Source of the DNA: Candidatus Gottesmanbacteria bacterium
Lineage (GTDB): Bacteria; Patescibacteriota; Microgenomatia; 2-02-FULL-39-11
Direction: 5' to 3'
Assembly (NCBI GenBank): GCA_016204905.1
Contig: JACQJU010000049.1
Span: 1 to 15,098 of the forward strand
DNA length: 15,098 bases
In this document: piece by piece, positions 5,712-13,850 of the stretch
Layout of the letters: each line of letters starts with the position of its first letter
Position numbering within the stretch: the stretch's first letter is position 1
Notes under the pieces: model-generated
Told to the model about the DNA's origin: nothing
Database searches by the model: none
Seen by the model: the letters and a program-made list of their open reading frames with translations, nothing else
Program-made: the position numbers and the translations under genes

Positions 5712-5730
5712 TAGCTCTTTTACATGCCGC
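5712..5730 (+). repeat. Shared 19-nt leader element, copy 2
   Basis: Exact second copy of TAGCTCTTTTACATGCCGC (first at 2608-2626). Again it lies between a TATAAT promoter and a lipoprotein-type gene, 130 nt before the start codon. Confidence 0.6.
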
Positions 5731-5735
5731 TCTTA

Positions 5736-5762
5736 CCCGCCGTAGCTTCACGCGAAGGCGGG
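5736..5762. repeat. REP-like palindrome in leader 3
   Basis: CCCGCC and GGCGGG outer arms with inner CTTC/GAAG and a 4-nt bulge (GTAG). It resembles the element at 4454-4475. It lies between the 19-nt element and the long stem; removing it restores the 10-15-nt spacing seen in leaders 1 and 2. Confidence 0.6.
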
Positions 5763-5769
5763 GCCATAT

Positions 5770-5847
5770 TATTTGCGCAAAGAACTGTGTTCTTTGACAC
5801 CGAAACTATACTCAAATAGGTGTCGAAGCGCTAACTTTGCGCAAGTA
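5770..5847 (+). ncRNA. Structured leader RNA of lipoprotein unit 3
   Basis: TTGCGCAAAG (5773-5782) pairs exactly with CTTTGCGCAA (5835-5844), with three more outer pairs including one G-U. Inside, CTTTGACACC pairs with GGTGTCGAAG (one G-U). The outer stem ends just before the ribosome site CGGAGG, so folding could influence access to it. Confidence 0.5.
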
Positions 5848-5860
5848 CGGAGGCCCAGAG

Positions 5861-6250
5861 ATGAAAAGTCTTCTGTCCCAACGCCTGATAACCATAATCA
5901 TAGCAATCATAGTTTTCTTAGCTGTTACGGGGACACTGGACAGAATAACTTCTTATTTCCGTTGTTCCCCACCTAGAAGCTATGATTGGCGTCACATTGA
6001 AGATGGCTATCTCCCTACTTCTAAGGGCCAGATTATATTTAAAATTAGAGAAGAGCAAAACAAACTCTTCTTCGTCACAAATCTGGTCTCAGAAGATGGA
6101 AAAAGCCATACACTAAGTAGGAATGAAGTAAATACTCGGGAAGTCCGAGAAGTTTTCCTCGAGTTTGCACCGCCCAACGACAAACTCGAAGTCAACCCAT
6201 TTCTTTTATTTGTTTGTTCAGCTGATGAGGGCTGGATAGCAAATAAATAA
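5861..6250 (+). CDS. Membrane-anchored two-cysteine domain protein
   Basis: A 129-residue protein. The N-terminal helix (about residues 9-24, LITIIIAIIVFLAVTG) has no lipobox cysteine at its end, so this is a signal-anchor protein rather than a lipoprotein. The rest runs from Cys35 (FRCSPPRSYDW) to Cys119 (LLFVCSADEGWI), 84 residues apart, with strands such as GQIIFKI and KLFFVTNLV. This is the frame of the neighbouring lipoproteins, so I treat it as a diverged member with a changed anchor. The ATG at 5861 has GGAGG 8 nt upstream; an upstream in-frame TTG at 5837 lies inside the leader stem and is unlikely. The next gene starts 14 nt after the stop, so both form one operon. Confidence 0.75.
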   Translation: MKSLLSQRLITIIIAIIVFLAVTGTLDRITSYFRCSPPRSYDWRHIEDGYLPTSKGQIIFKIREEQNKLFFVTNLVSEDGKSHTLSRNEVNTREVREVFLEFAPPNDKLEVNPFLLFVCSADEGWIANK

Positions 6251-6264
6251 AAGGAGAAGATCCG

Positions 6265-6828
6265 ATGTCCACAGCGAAACTTTCGCTTTTCGCCATACTC
6301 ATCATCGCTCTCGCGTCAGTCTCTGCCTGCACGAGTCCGGCAGAAACTACAAACCCCGCACCAACAAGATTCAAAACTGGGGTCGTTCGACAGATCACAC
6401 GGACGCCCACCCAGGAACCCACTAAATTTGCTCGGCCCTACCCCAGCGCTACGCCTACTCTCAGTCCACCGAAGAAGAATGGTCAACTCGACTGCCAAAA
6501 TCCCGAGCGTACGACTGCGGGGGAAAACTTTCCTGAAGGAACTGACTGGTTTCCTGTTCCATTGACAGGTTTCAGAGTCGAAACAAACAATGGATTCTAC
6601 ATCCGGTTTGTATTCGACTTTGATAGCCAGAGCCAGCGTTACTATATATATGGATTCATGGGTCATCAGGGAAATGATCCCCAAGAAGTAATCGTCATGC
6701 AGGGTTGGCTGACCGAAGGACTCGTCCCCTTCGATCCAGAATATCCTCCAGGCCAATCTGTATTATCAGTGGGGGGATATATCTTTACAATTGTGGAGGA
6801 AAACTCCACGTCCGAGGCCACGGGATAA
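6265..6828 (+). CDS. Secreted lipoprotein, two-cysteine family, split by frameshift
   Basis: The open frame gives 187 residues. The signal peptide MSTAKLSLFAILIIALASVS ends in the lipobox VSAC (Cys22). A Pro/Thr linker follows (about 25-70, TRTPTQEPTKF). The domain starts at Cys77 (LDCQNPERTTAGENF) and contains GTDWFPV, similar to the TNWSVW and TEWTV segments of its paralogues. The second cysteine is missing in this frame. It appears in the -1 frame as IYLYNCGG, matching IYLYSCLG of the 3309 product. The switch falls in a run of six G at 6771-6776. A joined product would be about 223 residues with Cys77...Cys177. GGAG lies about 9 nt before the ATG. This is a real mutation, a sequencing indel, or programmed -1 frameshifting. 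Confidence 0.8.
   Translation: MSTAKLSLFAILIIALASVSACTSPAETTNPAPTRFKTGVVRQITRTPTQEPTKFARPYPSATPTLSPPKKNGQLDCQNPERTTAGENFPEGTDWFPVPLTGFRVETNNGFYIRFVFDFDSQSQRYYIYGFMGHQGNDPQEVIVMQGWLTEGLVPFDPEYPPGQSVLSVGGYIFTIVEENSTSEATG
6769..6809 (+). other. Frameshift site with downstream hairpin
   Basis: In the zero frame the codons are GTG GGG GGA, giving the heptamer G GGG GGA, a slippery X XXX XXZ arrangement. GTGGAG (6793-6798) and CTCCAC (6804-6809) form a 6-bp hairpin, but the 15-nt spacer is longer than the usual 5-9 nt. A simple homopolymer indel explains the break equally well. Confidence 0.45.
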
Positions 6829-6935
6829 ACTTTATCAACGACTCACAACCAAAGTCTACCCCGACACCCGAACTTACTCCCTTTCCACTTCCCAATGGAG
6901 ATAACCAGAGACTCAGTAAGTGGGTGGAAAAATGA
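6771..6935 (+). pseudogene. Out-of-frame C-terminal part of the 6265 lipoprotein
   Basis: The -1 frame reads GGIYLYNCGGKLHVRGHG, then a Pro/Thr-rich tail (QPKSTPTPELTPFPLP) and stop at 6933-6935. Both the strand with the second conserved cysteine and the Pro/Thr tail are what the paralogues have at this position, so this is the natural end of the protein beginning at 6265. Confidence 0.75.
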
Positions 6936-6960
6936 CAGAGGTCAAAGAGCGCGTGCATCT

Positions 6961-7011
6961 TAGACGGGCAAGGTTGGTCTACCCACTACCACTTTGCCCG
7001 TCTATATTTTT
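6961..7011 (+). terminator. Terminator of lipoprotein unit 3
   Basis: TAGACGGGCAA (6961-6971) pairs with TTGCCCGTCTA (6994-7004), with further pairing inside the loop, followed by TATATTTTT. It lies 25 nt after the shifted stop at 6935 and touches the end of the convergent gene, so it may serve both strands. Confidence 0.85.
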
Positions 7012-7972
7012 ATGTATATGTTGGCTGAGCTATTTGAGCCACTGGAAAAATCTGACGACTCCTATCCTCAATTCTTGCCAATACCAACTCAGCCGCTGGT
7101 ATGTCCATCCCTACAGTGACATTTTTACCAAAAGTTATTTGACTTGCAGGATTATTAGGATTTGGCTTAACAAATAATACTCTCTCTGCCAGATTTATTT
7201 TCTTACGATCGCCTTTACCACCAAAAAAGTTCCTATCATTTTCAAAAACGATATTTGCCGGTCCCTGGGTCATAGACCGATCAAATGGAAAATTCCCAGG
7301 ATTACCATTTCCATTGACATACCGAGTCGTCAAGTCGACATCAACAGCACCTGATCTAGCCTCAAGTGGAGTACCTTTGGGTACAAAAGCCATATGATCA
7401 GAAGCTGGCAAGGCAGTTCCATCAGCAAGCACTCGTTCATCAGGACCTATTCCTATCAAACCAAAATGTCTCGGATTATCTCGCAAAATATCATCAACTC
7501 TCTTCACTTCTCCCTCTGGATTGGTAGTCCACCCATCAAATATTACAACCTGTTCCGCATCCAAACCCATTGGTCTAACTAAATTTTCATCATAATAAGT
7601 GGCATAAGATACACTTGGCATATTACCCGCCGGCCAAACTTCATCAAGTGCATAAAATGTAGTTCGTCCTAACCCTTTTCGCAAAGATTCGTCAGCTATT
7701 GCTTCATTAGTTAATAATCCATAAATAGCAATAGGAGTATTTCCAGAGGAAACAGTTATTTTAGGAGAAGAATTATCTCTTATAGTCTGCTTCAGACCAT
7801 TAGCAGCATACCCATCATAACCAGCGCCATTTTCAAAGACTAACACTCGAGGATGATAGATAGTATAATTCTGCCCTCCAGACTCGGCCTCTCCATCTAT
7901 ACCCATTTCTTGCCGTATAGCTCTTACTTCATCCGTCACATCCCAAGCTTCCAGTCCTTCTAAGTATTTCAT
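7010..7972 (-). CDS. Glucosamine-6-phosphate deaminase/6-phosphogluconolactonase-like
   Basis: A 320-residue protein of the NagB/6-phosphogluconolactonase fold, which acts on phosphosugars in the cytoplasm. The phosphate loop is SSGNTPIAIYGLL (about 75-87), the acidic pair is YALDEVW (D110, E111), and FGLIGIGPDER (about 170-180) is the next conserved turn. HMAF (H193) followed by GTPLEARSGAVDVDLTTRYVN matches the NagB stretch after the catalytic histidine, and a C-terminal ITFGKNVTVGMD...ARIED closes the fold. Unlike classical NagB, the DGH motif is altered (ASDHMAF), 12 residues separate GIG from it, and the active-site Glu after AFN is absent (VPKG). The length exceeds the usual ~240-270. 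The substrate is therefore open. A TATAAT box 7 nt before the ATG suggests a leaderless mRNA. Confidence 0.75.
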   Translation of the reverse strand: MKYLEGLEAWDVTDEVRAIRQEMGIDGEAESGGQNYTIYHPRVLVFENGAGYDGYAANGLKQTIRDNSSPKITVSSGNTPIAIYGLLTNEAIADESLRKGLGRTTFYALDEVWPAGNMPSVSYATYYDENLVRPMGLDAEQVVIFDGWTTNPEGEVKRVDDILRDNPRHFGLIGIGPDERVLADGTALPASDHMAFVPKGTPLEARSGAVDVDLTTRYVNGNGNPGNFPFDRSMTQGPANIVFENDRNFFGGKGDRKKINLAERVLFVKPNPNNPASQITFGKNVTVGMDIPAAELVLARIEDRSRQIFPVAQIAQPTYT

Positions 7973-7979
7973 AAACCAA

Positions 7980-7985
7980 ATTATA
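7980..7985 (-). promoter_or_regulatory. -10 box of the leaderless 7972 gene
   Basis: On the minus strand TATAAT, 7 nt, ATG. Transcription would begin at or next to the start codon. No good -35 is seen. The box lies in a 46-nt divergent intergenic region shared with the gene at 8019. Confidence 0.5.
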
Positions 7986-8005
7986 GCATTTAGTACAAAA
8001 TATAG

Positions 8006-8011
8006 TATAAT
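8006..8011 (+). promoter_or_regulatory. -10 box of the leaderless 8019 gene
   Basis: TATAAT, 7 nt, ATG (8019). Same spacing as the divergent gene. No ribosome binding site could fit between. Confidence 0.5.
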
Positions 8012-8018
8012 TTGTATT

Positions 8019-8261
8019 ATGGCTGAAGGTCCGCCTCTAAGTTACGATGAAGCAGTGAGAATAGCTCGAGAAACAAAACAAGAAGTTGCCTTTGAAAGCG
8101 GTGGATTAAGAGGAACATTATTTGTAAACGAAGGTGGTAATATTCAAGCAAGAAATCCTGCAGTTACGCCAGAGGGTGAACCTAGTGGAAGTCAATTTGA
8201 GTTATCAACAGGAGATGATATACTCCCTGGCCCCCAACAAGTTATCCGGCCAAAGAGATAA
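8019..8261 (+). CDS. 80-aa hypothetical protein
   Basis: An acidic soluble protein with no signal or membrane segment. The N-terminal LSYDEAVRIARETKQEVAF looks helical, and GGLRGTLFVNEGGNIQARNPA suggests a short beta hairpin with a Gly-rich turn. The C-terminal third (PEGEPSGSQFELSTGDDILP) appears disordered and ends in basic residues. No family is recognised. The start is supported by the -10 box 7 nt upstream, which would give a leaderless mRNA. The next gene has its own promoter overlapping the end of the 42-nt gap. Coding is supported by length and good amino-acid composition only. Confidence 0.6.
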   Translation: MAEGPPLSYDEAVRIARETKQEVAFESGGLRGTLFVNEGGNIQARNPAVTPEGEPSGSQFELSTGDDILPGPQQVIRPKR

Positions 8262-8267
8262 TCTATT

Positions 8268-8296
8268 TTGACTCCTCTCAAATAAATTGCTATAAA
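8268..8296 (+). promoter_or_regulatory. Promoter of the leaderless DUF218 gene
   Basis: TTGACT (8268-8273), a 17-nt spacer and TATAAA (8291-8296) form a near-consensus promoter. The ATG at 8304 follows 7 nt after the -10 box, so the transcript should start at or within a base of the AUG. Confidence 0.65.
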
Positions 8297-8303
8297 AGTC
8301 TCA

Positions 8304-9002
8304 ATGCCGGCCGCAGTAGAAATAAACCAAACAGCAATAGAATCTAGACCACCTAAACAATATCCTTACGATGCCGTATTTGTTTTAGGCGCAAATTTTC
8401 ATCTCCTGGGTGAAAAAAGCTCAAATCCCCGCCTCTATCCTTCGGACTTGAGGGATAACGATGGTTTTGGCACTCTCGGAGGTGGCTTTCGCAACCTTGC
8501 GGCCCTGGAGTTATATCTCCAGGGTAAAACCAGAAATATTTTTTTTGTCGGCGGTATTTCCGAAAAAATAAAAAATCAATTCGCTGGTAAAATTTCTCCA
8601 CTGCCCACCGAAGCTGAACTTTATAAAACTAAATTTGAACGGCTTACAAATAGGATGAAGCAACTTAGAGCTCACAAAGAGAGATTCAATGGTCTTGAAG
8701 ATCTTCAACTAGAAGCGCTAACTGGATCAGCAAACAGTCATGGAAATCTGGAAACTATATTCCAAAGATCACAAAAAGCAGGACTACAAAATATTGCCAT
8801 TGTTTCCAACAATTACCATACTGGAAGATTAAAACTACAATATGATTATGAGTTACCAGAGCCTATTAAGGCCAATATTAATGTAACTATAATCGGAGCC
8901 GAAAGTTATATAAAAGACACAATTCCCGGCCGTTATGACAATGTTATCTTCCATTTCGAAGACCCACGTCGCAATCCCGATATGCACCTGAGATTAAGAT
9001 AG
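8304..9002 (+). CDS. YdcF/SanA/ElyC-like protein (DUF218)
   Basis: A 232-residue protein. The DUF218 landmarks are in order: YDAVFVLGANF (about 22-32), GGGFRNLAALELYLQGKTRNIFFVGG (about 59-84, the helix and strand that bring the polar pocket), SANSHGNLETI (about 142-152, corresponding to the S/T-x-x-N helix), and IAIVSNNYHTGRLKLQY (about 165-180, the S-x-x-H-x-x-R motif). The family lacks a settled biochemical role; E. coli SanA and ElyC affect envelope integrity. No membrane helix precedes the domain here, so this version looks cytoplasmic. After the TAG stop the same frame stays open for 41 more codons that look like protein (see 9003-9128). Confidence 0.75.
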   Translation: MPAAVEINQTAIESRPPKQYPYDAVFVLGANFHLLGEKSSNPRLYPSDLRDNDGFGTLGGGFRNLAALELYLQGKTRNIFFVGGISEKIKNQFAGKISPLPTEAELYKTKFERLTNRMKQLRAHKERFNGLEDLQLEALTGSANSHGNLETIFQRSQKAGLQNIAIVSNNYHTGRLKLQYDYELPEPIKANINVTIIGAESYIKDTIPGRYDNVIFHFEDPRRNPDMHLRLR

Positions 9003-9128
9003 GAAAGAAAAGGTAGAAGAGATCTCAAAAATGGAACTTATGATACTGGGGAACAAACAATTAGACAGCCTATACCATTAACTCCAACTATAATTTATCC
9101 CTTATCTGATCTTCCAGCAGCGGCCTAA
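9003..9128 (+). pseudogene. In-frame extension beyond the TAG of the DUF218 gene
   Basis: Directly after TAG the frame continues ERKGRRDLKNGTYDTGEQ and on to a Pro-rich tail with YPLSDLPAAA, then TAA at 9126-9128. It makes sense as a C-terminal tail, so the TAG may be a recent nonsense mutation, a read-through site or an error. TAG also ends other genes here, so it is a genuine stop in this genome. Confidence 0.4.
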
Positions 9129-9230
9129 AATCTACTATTACTACTTTTCCTAATCTCTATCTCTAATCTCTAACAGCTAACACCTAAAAAAAACTCACCT
9201 CTAAGCTCTAATAACTAATAACTATCTGCT

Positions 9231-11456
<2,226 letters not shown>

Positions 11457-12146
11457 TGTTTAAATTGTTTTCCATCTTAACAACTAACTAATGACTATTG
11501 ACCAATGACCAATTACTCTTACTATCTTCCTTATTCTAAATCACTTCCCTCTCTTTGTCATCTATCATTTGCTCAATGAGTTTTTCTGACAATCCAATCC
11601 CTCAATTTATTGTTAGCCAAAAAGTATCCTGTAGTAATAGGACTTTTGTACGTCTTTAGATCGACTCAGCAATCTATACTTCCTTCTGCCATCTAACAAT
11701 AGATTAAATATCCAGCTCTCTGTGAGTACCTTTGTCCAGGTACTGGACAAACTGACTATCTGTCTATACCCCTCTTACTCTGGTTTGCAACCGGAAGCGT
11801 TAGCAAAGCACATTAGACCGGTTTATACTGAAATAATCAGATGCAAATCTGAGTTTTTGTAGTATATCTATTTTATGGACTTGATAAAGACAGTGACCTA
11901 TTCTTTAAACAAACTCTATTCTGTTTACCAACATTCTCATACCAACAATCTCCTGATTCTTCATTTAATATTGCCTAAACATTTACTCCATAAATCGTGA
12001 ATAGAATATACTATCTGAAAGAATAAAAGCTTATTTTTACGCCTCCAAAGGGTCTAAACACCAAATATATCATAATATATACAAACTATATCATTTAGCT
12101 TCGTATTTTAGGTAGGGATCGAAATTATTGCAACTGTTACTTCCCG
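11457..12146. other. Gene-poor, repeat-bearing intergenic region
   Basis: About 690 bp upstream of argS and of the small gene at 12147. It holds short direct repeats near argS (TGACCAAT type, 11495-11512), the TTTGTCC palindrome at 11731-11751, and an AACCGG/CCGGTT inverted pair (11789-11794, 11818-11823). No tRNA, no terminator and no convincing gene were seen. A 41-codon frame at 11875-12000 is weak. Confidence 0.6.
11731..11751. promoter_or_regulatory. Second TTTGTCC-N7-GGACAAA palindrome
   Basis: The arms and spacing match 368-388 exactly, and here pairing extends to 9 bp (TTTGTCCAG, GTA, CTGGACAAA). It lies 275 nt before argS and about 400 nt before the small genes at 12147. It may be a second target of the same DNA-binding protein. 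Confidence 0.5.
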
Positions 12147-12353
12147 ATGTTATTCTTTTCTAATATGCATATAGAAATTACAAAATCTAAACTAAAAGTT
12201 CTCTCTTCTATTGCGTCTAATTTTTTCGTTGTATGGATAGTTGCAAGTTTTGCCACCACTAATTTATTTATATTGACTCGAAATATTCTCGCTGCTATAA
12301 TTGCCTTATATATAGCTTTTAAAGCGGAAGAATTTCTTGAATATTATGATTAA
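12147..12353 (+). CDS. Small membrane protein, function unknown
   Basis: A 68-residue protein with two hydrophobic helices (about 18-41, VLSSIASNFFVVWIVASFAT, and about 44-58, LTRNILAAIIALYIAF) and an acidic end (KAEEFLEYYD). A second in-frame ATG at 12165 (MHIEITKSKLKVL) is equally possible and gives a more natural hydrophilic lead-in. Neither has a Shine-Dalgarno site. The stop overlaps the next start by 8 nt (12346-12353), so the two tiny genes form a coupled pair. No family name is recognised. Coding is supported by the coherent two-helix pattern and by the overlap. Confidence 0.6.
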   Translation: MLFFSNMHIEITKSKLKVLSSIASNFFVVWIVASFATTNLFILTRNILAAIIALYIAFKAEEFLEYYD

Positions 12354-12468
12354 TTTTGACCAAGCACTCAATAATGGACAAATCGCTTTCTTCCTAGGCG
12401 TTATTGCACTTGCAGTTGTATACTATGTCTTTGCCAAAAAACCTCCTAAGCCCAAAAAACACCGTTAA
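12346..12468 (+). CDS. 40-aa single-helix membrane protein
   Basis: A 40-residue product: a polar start (MINFDQALNNG), one hydrophobic helix (about 12-30, QIAFFLGVIALAVVYYVFA) and a very basic, Pro-rich tail (KKPPKPKKHR) that should stay in the cytoplasm. The ATG overlaps the end of the upstream small gene by 8 nt, giving translational coupling. Its stop (12466-12468) directly abuts the stop of the convergent cyclase gene. It is probably a partner of the 68-residue protein in the membrane; what they do is unknown. Confidence 0.65.
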   Translation: MINFDQALNNGQIAFFLGVIALAVVYYVFAKKPPKPKKHR

Positions 12469-13101
12469 CTATAACTCTACCTCAACCACCACTCTCACCG
12501 GTACCCCATCGGTCTCCACCTTTATAGGAATTGCATAGACTCTAAATCTTTTCCTATATACCAGATCCAGATTACACAAATTCTCTAGTATCAAAACATC
12601 TCCACCCAGAAGTATTTTATGTACTGTGTATGGCTCATGATCGGGACTAGGTGTATCTATACCCATCATCTTTACTCCTACATTTATCAACCTCTGAGCC
12701 AAAGTCTTCCCTATCACCGGATGATCAGTAAAATAAATTTGCTGATCTATATTTTTTACCCAATCAGTCCAAAACAATACTATTGTATCTTTAAGTATAT
12801 TAATATTCTCTAATATATCTATATCTATCACATTCCTCCCCCGAGCATCTACGACCAGACCCCTACCTACAAACTTCTCAGGAGGATATTCGCTGATATT
12901 TTTACCCCCAGCCAGGAAATGCGACTGGGCATCGATATGAGTCCCCGTATGCCCACTGAAATTATATTGATGGACCGAACATCCATCAGCCTCGACATTA
13001 GCCACCGATTCTATCCTCACCACCGGATCGCCAGGAAAGACAGGCGTTTGATTAGTCAAAGGCAAAGATAAATCTACGTATTGAAAATTCTTTTTCTTCA
13101 T
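12469..13101 (-). CDS. Cyclase family protein (kynurenine formamidase-like hydrolase)
   Basis: A 210-residue metal-dependent hydrolase of the cyclase family (PF04199), which includes bacterial kynurenine formamidase. It shows VDLSLPLTNQTPVFPGDP near the N-terminus and the metal-binding signature HTGTHIDAQSHF (about residues 51-62). Later come TIVLFWTDW, VGVKMMGIDTPSPDHEPYTVHKILL, where the family's GxDxxS region and second histidine lie, and a C-terminal strand rich in Val. The substrate cannot be told from sequence. I chose the ATG at 13101; the open frame extends 29 codons further, but that part is encoded by a dispersed palindromic repeat and reads like non-natural protein (WRLCFWLFREWS). 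Stop codon TAG. Confidence 0.88.
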   Translation of the reverse strand: MKKKNFQYVDLSLPLTNQTPVFPGDPVVRIESVANVEADGCSVHQYNFSGHTGTHIDAQSHFLAGGKNISEYPPEKFVGRGLVVDARGRNVIDIDILENINILKDTIVLFWTDWVKNIDQQIYFTDHPVIGKTLAQRLINVGVKMMGIDTPSPDHEPYTVHKILLGGDVLILENLCNLDLVYRKRFRVYAIPIKVETDGVPVRVVVEVEL

Positions 13102-13121
13102 ATTTTTATCCCATCTCCCAG

Positions 13122-13147
13122 CCTTGCAAGGGGACCCCTTGGGTGAC
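13122..13147. repeat. Palindromic repeat, CAAGGGG type
   Basis: CAAGGGG, A, CCCCTTG (13127-13141) within a larger CCTTGCAAGG-type context. It is related in sequence to the palindrome at 13804-13828 (shared CCTTGCAAGG and CCTTG), so the two probably belong to one dispersed family. It sits just upstream of the cyclase start. Confidence 0.6.
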
Positions 13148-13361
13148 CACTCTCTAAAGAGCCAAAAACACAGTCGCCAAGAAACCATACATCAAACCTT
13201 TTCTTCTTTTTTCATCTTTCTTCATACTACTTATTTAATTTATCACTATTTAATTTATTATTCTTTCTCTTTCTTCCCTTAATTTCTTAATGTCTCATTT
13301 TCTTAATTTCTATATTACTCATTCTATTGCAAATTTAAGCTGAAGTATATATATTTTACTT
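13148..13361. other. Divergent AT-rich intergenic region
   Basis: Pyrimidine-rich and AT-rich, with short direct repeats (ATTTAATTTAT, CTTAATTTCTT). The only signal I can name is the EamA gene promoter at its right end. No small gene is apparent. Confidence 0.5.
13327..13355 (+). promoter_or_regulatory. Promoter of the EamA gene, leaderless start
   Basis: TTGCAA (13327-13332), a 17-nt spacer, TATATT (13350-13355), then 6 nt to the ATG. Transcription would start at about the start codon. Confidence 0.5.
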
Positions 13362-13793
13362 ATGCCGTCTTGGATCATCCTTACTATCATTAGCACCATA
13401 TTTTTTTCTTTTTATCAGGCTTTGGCCAAACTTATACCCAAAAACATCCCCGTCTTCCTTGCCGCCTCTTATGCCTTTTTCTTTGGCTCAATGGTACTAG
13501 TTGTTATCCACCTTCTTACATCAGCCAACAAATCTATCCTTATAAATGAGAAAAATATCCCTCTTCTTATAGGAGTTGGTGCTCTGGTCAGTATCGGCAA
13601 CTTTTTCCTTATCAAAGCATATTCAGTCGGTGCTCCCCAATCGGGATTTGTTGCTATCTTCAACCCAGCCTCGGTTACCTTTGGCGTCCTTTTAGGACTT
13701 ATTCTCTGGCAAGAAAAACTCACTTTAGGCCAAATTGCAGGCATATTTTTCTCAATCATCGGTATCCTTCTCATAATCTCCTTCAAAAAATAA
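13362..13793 (+). CDS. EamA/DMT-family transporter, half-size
   Basis: A 143-residue integral membrane protein with a single EamA repeat. Helices lie at about 5-20, 30-52, 67-82, 92-113 and 121-140. Family features are the opening WIILTIISTIFFSFYQALAK, the conserved YSVGAPQSGFVAIFNPASV segment that ends helix 3 and begins helix 4, LLGLILWQEKLTLGQIAGI with the typical E-K-L-T pair, and IIGILLIISFKK at the end. Full DMT transporters have two such repeats (~300 residues), so this form probably works as a dimer, like EmrE-type proteins. The substrate is unknown. It has its own promoter and an apparently leaderless start. A palindrome follows 11 nt after the stop. Confidence 0.88.
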   Translation: MPSWIILTIISTIFFSFYQALAKLIPKNIPVFLAASYAFFFGSMVLVVIHLLTSANKSILINEKNIPLLIGVGALVSIGNFFLIKAYSVGAPQSGFVAIFNPASVTFGVLLGLILWQEKLTLGQIAGIFFSIIGILLIISFKK

Positions 13794-13803
13794 CCCCCGC
13801 CAT

Positions 13804-13828
13804 CCTTGCAAGGTGTCACCTTGCGAGG
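13804..13828. repeat. Palindrome between convergent genes
   Basis: CTTGCAAGGTG, T, CACCTTGCGAG, 10 of 11 pairs. It lies between the EamA stop and the MOSC stop and may serve as a bidirectional terminator, although no T run follows on the plus strand. It is similar to 13122-13147. Confidence 0.65.
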
Positions 13829-13850
13829 CTAAACCGCAATAAATACTTTC

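Noticed and set aside
6316..6756. Minus-strand open frame within the 6265 gene
   Set aside because: It is the shadow of a gene with lipobox, linker and paralogues; no start signal.
11875..12000. 41-codon open frame (MDLIKTVTYSLNKLY...)
   Set aside because: No ribosome site, no -10 box at leaderless spacing and no recognisable pattern; it may be chance in AT-rich sequence.
11457..12146. A tRNA or other RNA gene in the long gap upstream of argS
   Set aside because: I found no T-arm consensus, no cloverleaf pairing and no CCA end; the AACCGG inverted pair is too short to support a call.
13102..13188. 29-residue N-terminal extension of the cyclase-family protein
   Set aside because: Encoded by a dispersed palindrome, with implausible composition; the family domain starts right after the ATG at 13101.
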